Source of the DNA: Xiphydria camelus
Taxonomy: Eukaryota; Arthropoda; Insecta; Hymenoptera; Xiphydriidae
Reading direction: 5' to 3'
DNA: 64,000 nt
Assembly: GCA_963678675.1 (NCBI GenBank)
Contig: OY783198.1
Span: forward strand, 20,446,684-20,510,683
Under the pieces are notes generated by a model, which saw only the letters and a program-made list of their open reading frames with translations, did no database searches and was not told where the DNA came from. Positions 10,942-22,798 of the stretch are shown piece after piece; within the stretch, counting starts at the first letter, position 1; every line of letters starts with the position of its first letter. The translations under genes and the position numbers were made by a program.

Positions 10942-12641
10942 CAAAAATACCTATATTTTAGAGATGCAAATTTTATTTACAATATATCTCGCAACGATAC
11001 CACATCTAATCTCCCCATGTTTCCATATTTCGAAAAGGGAACATTTTTTCCCGTGCCTTGAGTAAATACCGCGGACAATTGTATAACGCGACAAAACCGG
11101 AACGAAAAAGCCCATTCGAGGGCATCTAAAGCAGCGGCGAATTTGATCGTTCCCCCGATCGGCGTGCCTCGGGTGTTCCGGGCAGGTATCGAAGACGCTG
11201 CCACTATACGGCTCACGGCCATGTATACCCGCGTATATAGCCATGTGCGCACACACGGGAGAGTCTCCGCGCGCGGCAGTCCGCCACACGAGGCGCACGG
11301 TTGAACGGGATTTGCAAACAATAGGCTCGAAGCGGGGTGGATTCTTTAGATGGCGGCTGATACGCATCGCATTTACATATTATTGCTATTATTAGGTAAA
11401 CGGTCCTCCGAGCGCCTCTTTAACACTATACGAACTCGCCCTTTCGCGTACTTTACGAGCGACTGCAAAGCCTCGCTGCGCGCGATAACCGGCGATCCCC
11501 GGGAGAAAAATTAAAGCGACACACCCGCCGCCACCGCCGCCGCCAACGCCGTATAGCTTCGCCGAATTGTAAATAATCGTTAATGCCCGCGCGGCGCGTC
11601 CCGCGGCGAGAGGACACCATCGTCGCGGCGGGAAGACCGCATTTTCGATACATTCCGTGCAGACAGAGGTCCCCCTTCCATCCAAAAGGGTCCTACCTAG
11701 TTTTCACAACGTCGCAAAGTCCGATTGGATTCAATTAAACGAGATCCCGTCGACTCGTCGATACTTCCCTGTACCAGCGGCGAGCCTTTTCGATCGAACC
11801 GGCGCGCGGTGCCATCGCGAGGCGATTCGGTGGGCCGTCGTTTAGCGCGGACCCCTTCCTCGAAGGTAGCCGACAAGAGCTGCGAAACCTCCGCAGCCCG
11901 GGCGACTCGCGCGGGAGCAAAACGACCGAGAAACTGCTAGACCGCATGCCGCCACGGTCCAAATTAAAGGCGCGCACGGAACCCGTCTGAAAAAGGTCTC
12001 GCGGGGGCTCCGGACTCGCCCGATAAAACGGGCGAGGTGGAGGAGAAGAAAAGAGAGCGAGAGGGGAAAGGACCGAAGAACGCGGAGATCGTCGCTCGAG
12101 TATATACATATACCGGGCGCGCTCTCCGCAGCACAATAGGACCCGCGCGCGCGCGAGAGAGAGCGAGAGAGCAGAGCCGAGAGGGCAAAAGCGGTGAATT
12201 AATTGTCGCTCGCGCGCGCGGTCCGCGCGGAGGAGGCCCACGGATCCTCCGTGCGCGCGGGGCCTGATTTGTGAGACGCACGTGTGTGTCCCTCCGCGAT
12301 CCGAGAGAGGCACACCGCGCGCGCGGAGGCGCTCGACGAGGCTAACGACAAAAAGAGGGAAGAGACGAGCGCGGCGCGGCGAGGGTTGCTAGCGGGGTGG
12401 CGCGCGGGAGGGCGGGGGGAGGGGGGGGGAGAAATAAGGATCCGCAGAATGGAAAGGAAAGGAGAGAAAGGGAGGAGAACGCGAGGGAGAGAAGAGGATG
12501 AGGAGGAGGTGGAGAAGCCAACGTCGGAGCGGCAGAGCAGAGCCGAACAATGCGCCAACCCGCTCTCTGCGCACGCCCTCTTCTTATTTTTATTTATTAT
12601 TCAATGGGCCGGGAGGTGCTCGTTAATTGATGGCACCGACC
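10942..12641. other. Non-coding, CpG-rich and partly purine-rich; promoter-like upstream of METTL9
   Basis: No recognisable exon. 11520-11560 carries a CCGCCGCC run; 12030-12560 is strongly purine-biased on the plus strand (GAGAGAG, GGGGGGA), which opens frames on both strands. Its location just upstream of METTL9 coding exons makes it a candidate promoter or 5' untranslated region, which is an inference from position and CpG content. Confidence 0.35.
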
Positions 12642-12684
12642 ATGGCCGAGGCGGACGATCTACCCGCCTTATTTATATCGCGAG
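12642..12684 (+). CDS. Possible short first coding exon (weak candidate)
   Basis: An ATG in good context (GACCATGGCCGAGG) opens 14 codons reading MAEADDLPALFISR and runs straight into a GAG|GTAACT splice-donor-like site. It lies about 400 bp upstream of the first recognisable METTL9 exon. Its phase (one base left over) does not fit that exon directly, so at least one further exon would be needed. It could equally be chance. I list it only because start context and donor coincide. Confidence 0.2.
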
Positions 12685-13090
12685 GTAACTGAATTCACGA
12701 TCAAAATCCCGCGTTCCACGGCATTGATGGATCGCCACTCCCGCGGTGGTGCAGCGGCTCTCCCTAGATCTTCCTCGCCTCGATGCAGAGTTATTTTCAA
12801 AAGGACCGCGCGCGTCCACCGCCTTGCCGTGGGACCTTGGAATATTTTGGATAAGATTGCGGGATTTTTTTGAGAAGGAACTTCGTTGATCGAGATCGTT
12901 TCGGGTATAAGGAAGAATATTTGCAGAGGGGGCTGACTTTGGTTCGCCTCATCAGTTCGGATATAATAGAAAAATGAGCCAAGTTGTCGAAGTTATTGTC
13001 GCTCGACCTCTCGGACGTTGAATTATGCTATCCACGCCGAATAATTACGCGCGGACTTAGTCGACAAACGAGGACAAATCTTTTCTCAAG

Positions 13091-14778
13091 GCTATTGGGA
13101 CGCGGTTCCATGCACGTCTTCTCGTCGCCGCAATTTCAAAAGCTGATGGCAGCCAGCGGCTTCGCGGGGCCGTGGCATTCGCTGGTCGACTTGGGCGCCG
13201 GGGACGGTGCCACCACCGCCCACATAGCTCATTTCTTCGAAAAAGTTTACGCCACCGAAATCTCACCGCCCATGAGATGGGCTCTGACCAGGCGAGGCTT
13301 CACGTGAGTAATGCCATTCTTCTCGTTCCGTTAACCCCGCGATCCGCTTTCCCCCCCGAGAATTAACGTTCGGAACGCAGATAAATCGGCCCGCGAAATC
13401 TGCATTCCTCTCGATCAAATTCAAATCGTCGAGGGGCGCGCAACTTCGCATCGCGCCGAGATCTTAATTGGCGCCGCTCAATCACTCAGGACTTAAGCCT
13501 CGCGCCGCGTACGACCGAGTTTACGGCGCGCCGACCGTTGCGTAGAATCGTTGATTGGAGTAAGTCCTTACGGTGGTTTTACGCTCGCCCCTGACGACGC
13601 CGGACGCTACTTTGAATCCACTCGAATTTTAAATCAGCTCTTCGAAGGGTGCGACGGGCTCGTATAACGACTTACAGGAATCTAATCCAGACTCTCGAAG
13701 AGCGACAGGAACGTCGCCGTCCCTTTGCTCCCTTCGTCTCCTAGCCATCGTGTCCTGCTCGTCGGACCCTCTTTCCTCGCGCACGTACCGCGCGAGAGAG
13801 GCGACACGCGACGCGCATACTTTCGAATCGAGCCCGGCGCGACACGGAAGCGACGCTTTAAAGGGAAGAAATAAAACGGAAGAAACGTCTCCACCGCGAG
13901 AAGACGAAGATTCTCGACGACACGGTCGACGCGATTTCCTCGACGGGGAAAATTTCAACTCTTCCAGAGTGCTCGAAGTGGACCGGTGGCACGAGGAAGC
14001 GGGCCCCTTCAACGTGGTTCTCTGCCTGAACCTCCTGGACCGATGCGATCGGCCCAACACTCTGCTCAGACGACTCAAGGCCACCTTGGCGCCCGGCGGT
14101 CGATTGGTCGTCGCTCTCGTGCTGCCCTTCAGTCCCTACGTCGAAGTCGGCGAGAGAGGCGACCACAAGCCGTCGGAGTACTTGCCCGTCAAAGGAAACG
14201 GTCTCGAGGGACAGATAGCCAGTTTGGTCGATAGAGTGTTCGGTCCTCTGGGTCTCCAATGTCTCGCTTGGAGCAAGCTCCCTTACTTGTGCGAGGGAGA
14301 TTGGGGTCAAGCGTTCTACTTCCTGGACGACGTCGTCTTCGTTCTCAAAGCTCGGGAGGTGCGTGCCACGACGAATTTACGAGTACATCCGGTTTTTAAT
14401 CGATGTTCTTTGGCGAGCAAACAAAAGTCCTTCTTTCCCATCCTTCTCTTAGAATTTAACGTAAAAGTCGAAAACCTGAAATAATTCTAGGCAGATTCGT
14501 TGTTATTATTGAGTGCTGAAGGCGAAGTATCTCTCGTATCTTAGGTGATACTAATTAGGGAATCGTGAGATGGGAAATTTTTGCTAATTGACAGATCGTA
14601 ACGGCGACCAGATTCACGAGCTCTTTGCTAGTGTACTTTTCTTCTGCTGTCTTTCCGTTGTTTACAGAGTGGATTGAATTTTCAGGAAGAACCGTATCAC
14701 TCGTCGAAGGAGGTTGACGAAGCGAGGATCCAGGTCGATGCTAGCGCGACGTTGAAGGAGGTGGTCGCGTCAACGTAG
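13091..14778 (+). CDS. METTL9: METTL9/DREV protein-histidine methyltransferase, C-terminal three exons
   Basis: METTL9 is a SAM-dependent seven-beta-strand enzyme that methylates histidine in alternating His-X-His motifs (family knowledge). Three exons join in frame: 13091-13303, 13968-14358 and 14686-14778 (TAG). Acceptors are TTTTCTCAAG|G, AACTCTTCCAG|A and ATTTTCAG|G; donors are CAC|GTGAGT and GAG|GTGCGT. The first exon reads LLGRGSMHVFS then the SAM-binding motif LVDLGAGDGATT and the KVYATEIS block. The second carries CLNLLDRCD, VALVLPFSPYVE, KPSEYLPVKG, LPYLCEGD and FYFLDDVVFVLK, all hallmarks of this family. The last exon encodes 30 residues without recognised motifs. About 100 N-terminal residues expected from the human protein are missing; their exons must be upstream and were not found. 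The open frame that begins at 13750 is intron read-through before the true exon. Confidence 0.92.
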
Positions 14779-15449
14779 GAAAATCAAAACACAGGCGAGA
14801 GTCACAGTTATAAAAACTTTAATAATCGGTATCACGAATCATTATGCGGAGGGGGGTATAGGAAAGAGAAAGAGAGAGCAATACTGGCAAGCAACGACGA
14901 GTTTAGTGTGCAGACATAGTAGCGGTAGCTTTCGTGTACGATATTATTTGTAGGGTGTAAGAATTGGATGAACGATGGAGTACTATTTGCTGCCTTACTA
15001 TCAAAGTTTATAGAGAGTTTTTTTATTCGTACGATATTTGTTCGATTCTAAGGATTGATAACACAAAGCAGCGTCCATGCAGCTTACGAGATCAAACGTA
15101 TCGGCCAAGTTTATCGGTCTACCGCTAAAAAATGGATTTCGTAAGATAAAGTGAACGTACCGTTAACTTGATATCCGAGAGCATATCGCGATTTCGTTAT
15201 TTTTCGGTAAGCCATCGGTACGTTTTCTTTATTAAACGCTCCTTCTCACTTCATCCCATCCATTAATTCAGGTCACTTGCTTTTCTCAACTTTTCCAGCA
15301 AGACGAGCGCGAACTGTACGGTCGTGTTTATTGTATTTGAATAACTATCACGAGAATCCACTTATCTAGGAATATTGTGATACGCTTTAGTGTATAACAA
15401 GTATGTAGTAGCTGGGTAATATTGCAACGGCCAATTACTAAATAATACC

Positions 15450-15498
15450 AATAAAAACGTTATGAAATAGCAGCAGATCTTGCTGCCAACGCAATAAA
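15450..15498 (+). promoter_or_regulatory. Candidate polyadenylation signals for METTL9
   Basis: AATAAA occurs at 15450-15455 and again at 15493-15498, about 670-720 bases after the METTL9 stop. The DNA between is AT-rich and has no open frames, as expected of a 3' untranslated region. The choice between the two cannot be made without transcripts. Confidence 0.45.
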
Positions 15499-16915
15499 TA
15501 AATATTTAATATATACTATATTATAGAGAAAAGGAGAGAGATTGAGAGAGAAAGATTGTGACGTACATACATATATCGATATAACGTACACATTCATATC
15601 AGCCATTCAAAATGTTGCTATTTGATAGCAGTCTTCAGTATTCCTTAGATACACGCTCGCATAGAAAATGTCGTATTAAAATGCTATCGTCGTCCTTGGT
15701 TGTACAAACACTTGTCGCGTACGTTCACCGCAAAGATCAACAGCGATGCTATGCACCAGCAAACAAGGAATAATTTTCGAATGTTTGGCAAATACGTACG
15801 TACAACGTGGATCTTGTCAGAAACCATTTTTATCACCTCAGCGTGTGGAATGCGTTTGTATATGATATTATCCGATAATCGATCCGAAATATAAAGTAAA
15901 TCATTGAGCCCCGATGTAGTAGCAATTTAGTTAAATTAAAAATGAACAGCACTGTGGATTAAACGAGTATAACTATTGTGGGGATCAACTGACATTTGAC
16001 ATGTGTACATACCATATCGTTCCACCTATCGAAGTATGACTTTAGCGGAAACCATCATGCACCGCGAAATACATGCACAATCTAGAATTGTCAACAAAAT
16101 AAAAAACGTTCCTGACAAGTATAAGTCTTTGGACGGTGTACATTTAAAAAGGCCAGCAGACCACAAACTAAATGCTTTGCTTCCCTTTCTACTGCTTTCT
16201 GTTAAAATTATATAGTGTATTGAGTTTTTAGCCAATATTTTTTTAATAGAAAAGAACAAAGGAAATATTGTAGAAAAAATACTTATAAATTGACTAATTA
16301 ACTTTTACTCACGCACCGCATCATGATACTATCTGCCCATGGAGCTTGTCATCAGACGAAGAAAAATCACTTTCACTCTCTTCGCATAAAAACAACGCAT
16401 AAATATCAATTTAAAAATAACTTCGGCAGCGATTTTCCCTATTGCTATAAATAAATAATCATTTAGGATAAAAAGCCTTCACGCGTTCTACGCATAAAAT
16501 CTAAGTCTTAGAGAGCTTTAGAGAATCGTTAACTTTCGCCTGAACCTCCGTGAAATAACGCAGATATGTATGTACTATCATATTTAGGTACGAAACTTAT
16601 AAAGTAAGTGATGCGTAATGATTTAATGAACCAAGCGTATTCAATATAAAATACTTCGTGAAAGAATTCGCGCGATACGTCAACCTAATGCAAATTGGCC
16701 TGTATGAATATTACATGAGTTTGCATTATCGTCAAAAGCTCCATGCGCAGATTATCATCAAACCTCTAATTCAAATCGTATCCCCGGAATAGAACCGGAG
16801 GGAATCCCTAAATGCATGACGTGAATTCAGAACCTATATAATAAATATCTTTGTTCACTACCCACGTTTATCACAGTCCACGCATGACTTGTTTTGCCTC
16901 CTACCACTTCAAATC
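15499..16915. other. AT-rich intergenic DNA between convergent genes
   Basis: The stretch separates METTL9 (plus strand) from the unnamed gene that ends at 16916 on the minus strand, so it should hold the 3' ends of both transcripts. Short open frames at 15700-16259 have no recognisable content. Confidence 0.5.
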
Positions 16916-19277
16916 CTAAACGCCAACATCTTTTGAGCAATCCTGCGGGTCCAGCCAACCCAACTTGCACATCGAAATAACTTCTTTTTTGACTAGAACA
17001 TCATTGAGCACACACCGGGCAGCATTTAATCCAGCTTCCGCTGCTCGCAAATTTCTTCTAACCCACCCGTCTTCCTGCATCAATCAATTCATGTTTCATA
17101 AAGTATTGCGCGATGTTGGAAACTGTTTTAACCCTTAAGAATCACCTTGTATGTTTTCAACAGCTATAATAATTATAAACGAACTTACATTGCAGGAAGA
17201 TATGGAGTTCCGGTATGATCTAACCGATGTTTATCTTCATTCTTCCAGCTGGAGACTGGAATTGGCGACGGTGGCAAGAAACTTCTCAAAGACTGTACAA
17301 GCTGTATCGTATCAACCAACGCTGCGACAGACAATAATCACAATCGTTTACGGCGCACAGCAATCGGTATTAGGAGTCGAACGCCGTGTCGTAATTGAGC
17401 AGCACAAAAATCAATATTCCAAACACGGCGTTCGAATTATTTTAAACAATGACACGCCATTAAGGTACTTAAAGATAATCGACGTGTTGCGTATGTAAGT
17501 ACTTTTGAGGACCAGGTATTATACCCCAATTTTTTTTTTCTAGTTTTCTCGGCTGTCAGACTGATTGTATAATAAATAATGTATAAACAAAAAACTTCAC
17601 AAGGGAATACATCAAAGGACTTCTATTGTCCTTTAATACTTTTGAAATCGATTTTATATGATGACAAAAAATATACTGCAATGAAAAAAAAACATTATAA
17701 TTACTTTTCTGTAGAGCCTCCGATTGTTTGCCGTAAGGTTTACACATTGCCGGACGTACGCAAGCCTTCATTCTGGCCATGTTCTTCATAACTTCCGCGA
17801 AGGCTCTCACTATTTTCTCCTGGCCACCTGTATTTAACAGAAAACAATGCACGCGCATTAAGTTGAGCGTAGTTACATACATATATTTAATTTATAAGCG
17901 CAACAAACAAATGTACTGATATTTTCAATGTATTTTAATGACATTAGATTGTGTGGTGCAATCAGAGAATGCTCCTTTATTCTCATTATAAACCAAATTG
18001 AACAGAAGTCAGCTCCTGATAATCCATGTTTAAAGACCTTTTATTAAAGAAAAAAAAACTACCTTCAGAGTTAGATGATGACGATCGAGAACCTTTCTCG
18101 CTGTCCAAGGACCAAGCGCCATTGTGCAGAGCCAACAAATCCTTGTTCGCGTTCCCTAATCCTTGAAGATTCCCAAGGGCGTTCAACCCGCTGAGGCCGT
18201 CCAAATTGTCCAAATTCGTGCGTAAGAAATCTGTTAGCTTATGGTCGGGTATGGGAACAGACGGTATCAGTGATTCGTAGTGTTGCTGCTTGTTGCTGGG
18301 CTTTTTTTCTTGCGATCCGGGTCGATGAGGAATATTGAGGGACGGACGACTCGGAGGTCTTTGCAAATTCATTTGGTTCCCAGTGCTTCGCATTTCCGCC
18401 AGATCGGCCGCTGAACTGCTCATGTGTGTATTTGGTGCAGCTCCTCCCAAAGCCTGTTAAGTGTAAAGGGTGAGTACAACCATATTGGAGGTAAATTAAT
18501 TTTGTCGAGATAAGCGTACCTACCGCTTGGAAATCATTGCTGTGAGGAAAACTGGAGCGCAAAAGAGAAGTCGTTGCTTCGTTGTCCTGAATATAGGTCG
18601 GGGCCATGTGTCCCATTTTTTGCGTCAATTCTAGCTGATTTTTATAATAGCGACAAGCGGGATTCGGGCAATTCTGCACCACCTCGATGATAAAATCTTT
18701 CTCCATTCCAAAGCATTCACGGCCGATCGTGTACGACTCCATGACGGCCCTCACAGTGCCCTCCAAACCCAAGTGTAAGCCATGCGGACCGTTCATGTGC
18801 TTTAACATGACTGCATTTGCGAAATGTTCGTAGGGCAATATTATCTTTCCATTCTCTCTGAGTACAAGTCTTCCTTGAGAATCAAGAGTAACTCTAGCAG
18901 CCATCATTCTATAAAAGAAAACCCAGATATTAGTTGTAGAATAATTGATGAAGACTCATGTTAAAAGTGGCACAGTTACAATTTATAAGTATGTATTCCT
19001 CTACCAAGAATCAAGAATTTAGTGATCGATCTTACTGCAAGTACGCTGCACTTGGTAGCATCGAGGCCTCTTTTAATTCGGTAAAACATTGCAACAGTTC
19101 GATGCTCGGATTCCAGCCCTTGTTTTGAAGGTATAATTGTAAAAGCATGTACATCTTCTCTGTGACGTAGCCCGTACCACCAGCACCGCCAGGGTAACCG
19201 GACCCTCCTCCCGCGAGACCCATCTCTGTTTGCATACCTTTAGCGACTATGTTTTTCATAGTTTCCGCTAGGTCCAT
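16916..19277 (-). CDS. Conserved-looking unnamed protein, six exons, 471 residues
   Basis: Exons in transcript order: 19036-19277, 18524-18908, 18063-18453, 17705-17827, 17189-17321 and 16916-17057. They have GT-AG borders and consistent phases, summing to 1,416 nt with a TAG stop. Exon 1 (from ATG at 19277) has a Gly-rich patch, then the helical block MYMLLQLYLQNKGWNPSIEL. Exon 2 reads VTLDSQGRLVLRENGKIILP, HMNGPHGLHLGLEGTVRAVM and a Cys pair in NCPNPACRYY. Exon 3 is low-complexity (Ser/Pro/Asn-rich, ending in a Ser run). Exon 4 contains ARMKACVRPAMCKPYGKQSE, exon 5 TIQLVQSLRSFLPPSP, and exon 6 ends CKLGWLDPQDCSKDVGV. The last acceptor is uncertain: using CAG at 17075-17077 (exon from 17074) would give a better-looking EDGWVRRNL start but breaks frame with exon 5 as drawn. 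No signal peptide or membrane span. I recognise the pattern as conserved, not its name; a nuclear or cytoplasmic role is a guess. Upstream exons are possible. Confidence 0.75.
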
Positions 19278-20340
19278 TCTGAAATCAAATTACGACATAC
19301 GTATATCATTTATTAGATAAGCGTTAAAACATAACACATGACCTGAGCAGATGTGCTTATCGAACAAAATCACATATATTTAATTCTAATATAATTATTC
19401 GAGGTTTTGTTATGAAGGGTCCCTAGATCACTATTATTCCATTCTTTTTTCCAGTAACAGACGACCAGTACACAGAATAAAAAACACATCAATTATCGTT
19501 TATCACGCTAAAATTACTTGCTTCGTAACACAAATCATTGCATTGGAACCAGAGAAAACTGATGGAACATAACAATTATCAGAAATCAAATTTAAACGTC
19601 GTCCATTACGTACCATTTGTTATTGAAACTACACGGCATAGAAAAAGAACGTATCCCAAGTGACAGAGGCGCGGGTAAAGTATAAAAAAGCAGGCGTGCA
19701 TTCTTTCAAATGAAGTTAAATTTAACCGCCGCGCGAGTTATTCTAGGCTTCATCGCGGAGGAAGCACGTGAATTTAGAATTCCCGAACTACATAGATTTC
19801 ACCGGGTCCATCGGGTATGCTGAATTCGGCCATTGTTGTTTTCCGAGCATTAACGAATAGTGTGTACCTCTAAAAAATACATATGCACGCAAGCCACCGC
19901 CCCCCTTAAAAACTGCAAAATGAACAGCGGTACTCACCCCAATTACGCCAGCACTCCATTCACAGAGTTCGGATGTTTCACCAACCCTGATAACCGTATC
20001 AATCGCTCCAGCCCGTCATTCTCTAATTAGTTAACTGCTTTGCATTTACAAATAACATAAATCGCGATAATTATTTCCCCGACGCGAACTTGCGCAGCAT
20101 ACCGCCAGAGGCGCGACCGGCGCAGGGAGCAACATGCCCTTTAGAAAATTACGAATTCTCCACCCGGTAGCACGCGCAAATAAAATACGAAATACCATCT
20201 GGATAGAAAAGAGTAATGTAAGTTTATCTTGCAAGTTTTTAAAAATTATATCGTATTGAACCGCGCGTTCAATATCAACGATTACAGCTTTCATCAGAAA
20301 GTGCAAAAGACTCATTTGCATCGATAAGTTCGTTTTTGAA
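19278..20340. other. 5' flank of the unnamed minus-strand gene
   Basis: The ATTTCAG acceptor directly before the ATG at 19277 shows that at least one more 5' exon lies upstream. On the minus strand an ATG near 19843 in the context ACAACAATGGCC opens 18 codons (starting MAEFSIPDGPG) containing GTGAAA and GTAGTT donor-like sites. Neither site gives the phase needed to join exon 1 directly. A non-coding first exon is as likely. Confidence 0.35.
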
Positions 20341-21348
20341 TCGGCTACTACAAACATCAATAGCCATCTTTTGTATACCCCTATTGTTACTAGATTTTAC
20401 AGGCTGCGAATAACTGCAGTGTCCTTTAACGAATGTAAATTATATCTATAGATACAAGCCCTTTTGATCTTCGCGAAGATTTCACACGTGATACCTACCC
20501 GTTATCAAGCTGAGAGAGAGAGAGAGAGAGAGAAAAGATGCATTAATTTGTAAACATTTACGCGCGTGGTTCTGTAATTTCGGGTGTCGTTTTCGAGAAA
20601 CGGGGTATCGCAAAGAGCGGTATATGATAAAGAAGATTCGTCCTTCTCGGGCAACAGCTGATGTCATTACCGACCGACCTTTTTATCGACGTAGTTCCGC
20701 ATCGCTCCAGTCGCACTAAATGGCGGCACTTTTTACATCGTGTTCGGAACGCGTCGTGCGCTTTTCTTCTTTCCATTTCTCGGCTTTATGTAAGTTTCCC
20801 AGTATTAAAATATTATGTAAGACGAATTTGAGCGACCTTTTTTCATTTTTTCGATTGACAAGTTCTATCGAGTCGCCAAATGCGGTAAAATTCATATCGA
20901 ATCTCCTCACCGCAAAGTTACGGCGCCAAGGGTGTGTAGTTAAACTCGAGAGACAAGTAGCGTAGAAATCCCTCTGATTTCTACTCAAGTAGAAACATCC
21001 GATCAAAAAAAAAGACATGGGAACGTCGCAATGATCGCATTTATTGCACCAATTGTATTTTCGCTGAAAAAGACCAAATAATTATATCGTAAGGAAATGC
21101 CCCCTCCCTACCCGACATCTAGCGGTACCGATGTAAAGTCGCCCTCAACGACTACCGCCATTACCCGGTAGTATGTACCGACGTATTTACGGCTTTTTCT
21201 CTGCAGTTCGCATTCGCGCGGATATATTCGAGACGCATAGCTGTGAATCATAACTACCTGCTATTGACTTCGTGCATGAAAAATATCCATGAATCCCAGG
21301 AACAGAATATTTGTCCGACTTGAACATAAGCTTCCCATACCTATATAG
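20341..21348. repeat. Direct duplication, copy 1 (about 1 kb)
   Basis: The segment starts TCGGCTACTACAAACATCAA and ends in CTTCCCATACC. Sequence in the same order recurs at 21349-22554: AGCCATCTTT.GTATACCCC, TCAAGCTGA, TTACCGACCGAC, GCACTAAATGGCGGCAC, CGCCAAGGGTGTGTAGTTAA and TTCGCATTCGCGC. The copies differ by scattered substitutions and small indels, and copy 1 carries a (GA)n run at 20513-20534 that copy 2 lacks. On the plus strand both copies hold ATGGCGGCACTT followed by 23 open codons and a TTTAT|GTAAGT donor (20720-20789 here). On the minus strand both share a frame reading TTHPWRRNFAVRRFDMNFTA. Neither reading matches a family I know. Confidence 0.85.
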
Positions 21349-22554
21349 TCGGCTGCTACAAACCTCAATAGCCATCTTTCGTATACCCCTATTGTTATTA
21401 GATTTTACAGGCTGCGAATAGCTGCATGCAATGTCCTTTGACGAAAGTAAATTATATTTAGATACCAGCCTTCTTTTGATCTTCCTGAAGATTTCGCATG
21501 TGATACCTATCCGTTATCAAGCTGAAAAGATGCATTTATTTGTAGGTATAAACGTTTACGCGCGTGGTTCCGTAATTTTGGGACCTTTCATTATCGAGAA
21601 ATCCGAGAAAGTTTCGTCCTTCTCGGGCATCAGCTGATGTCATTACCGACCGACTTTTTTATCGACGTAGTTCCGCATCACTCCAGTCGCACTAAATGGC
21701 GGCACTTTTTACATCGTGTTCGGAACGCGTCGTGCGCTTTTCTTCGTTCCATTTCCCGGCTTTATGTAAGTTTCCCAGCATTAAAATGTTACGTAACACG
21801 AATTTGAGCGATTCTTTTTTATTGTTTTGATTGACAAGTTCTTTCAAGTCGCTAAATGCGGTAAAATTCATATCGAATCTCCTCACCGCAAAGTTACGGC
21901 GCCAAGGGTGTGTAGTTAAACTCAAGACAAGTAGCGTAGAAATCCCTCTGATTTCTACTCAAGTAGAAACATCCGGTCAGGAAAAAAGACATAGGAACGT
22001 CGCAATGATCGCATTTATTGCACAAATTGCATTTTCGCTGAAAAAGACCAAATAATTATCGCAAGGAAATACCCCCCTCTCTACCCGACATCTAGCGGCA
22101 CCGATGGCAAAGTCGCCCTCAACGACTACCGCCATTATACCAAATCGCGTCGCGTTCAACCGGTTCGCTCGGGAATAATCGAAAAGTAAATTACGCGTCG
22201 TTTTCCCATGCAGATGTCCAAATAAACCGAAATATCGATTGCGACCGCGCTGACCATGGTATGTTATGTTATTTATTCGAACCGAATACGAAATCGAGAA
22301 TTATTGAAATTTGAACCAAACGCCGCAGTCGAACGTGTCCCCCAAGTATTCGACAGCGCGTATACATTGTTTCAATCCTATATCTATCGATACTACCGGC
22401 GTATTTACGTTTTTATCTGCAGTTCGCATTCGCGCAGATATATTCGAGACGCATGACTGAGAATCAGAACTGCCTGCTATTGACTTCGTGCATGAAAAAT
22501 ATCCATGAACCCCAGGGACAAAATATCTGCCCGACTTGAACATAAGCTTCCCAT
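21349..22554. repeat. Direct duplication, copy 2, with a 260-bp extra block
   Basis: This is the tandem partner of 20341-21348, head to tail. It carries about 260 bp (roughly 22138-22398) that copy 1 lacks, between CTACCGCCATTA and CGGCGTATTTACG. The matching ATG-plus-donor is 21696-21765. The 23 codons differ from copy 1 at only one predicted residue (Ser versus Pro), and the donor is identical. Confidence 0.85.
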
Positions 22555-22620
22555 GTATAATTCCATGGGAAACCTATGTTGAAGTCGGGCAAATATTATG
22601 TCCCCGGGTTTACGTTCCAT
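22495..22620. repeat. Inverted repeat at the end of duplication copy 2
   Basis: CCAGGGACAAAATATCTGCC, CGACTTGAACATA and the CCCATG block are followed by the complementary CATGGGAAACCTATGTTGAAG, CGGGCAAATATTATGTCCCC. Only the left arm is present at the end of copy 1, so the duplication break falls inside or beside this structure. Confidence 0.65.
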
Positions 22621-22798
22621 GTCAAATCGAACGAATTTCTCCTAAGGAGGTTGCTTCGATCTCGCTCGGACAACGCTGAAGTGCTCACCTATGCTCACTT
22701 GTCTTGAAAGATAATACGAGCTCGTCAATAGAGTACAATTGAGCACCCCAGCGTGCTCCGAGCAAACTCGAAGTGACTTCACAGAAACCTCCAACGAG

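Noticed and set aside
13750..13967. 5' part of the 244-codon frame leading into METTL9 exon 2
   Set aside because: This part lies before the acceptor at 13967/13968, is Arg/Glu-rich and does not resemble METTL9. It is intron read-through.
17380..17440. Small inverted repeat TCGAACGCCGTGT / ACACGGCGTTCGA in an intron
   Set aside because: Only about 13 bp of pairing with a loop of about 33 bases; too weak to call a microRNA or MITE without expression data.
20716..21018. 100-codon minus-strand frame in duplication copy 1 and its counterpart at 21692-21925
   Set aside because: Conserved between copies only because the whole segment is duplicated. The longer start in copy 1 is lost in copy 2, and no family is recognised.
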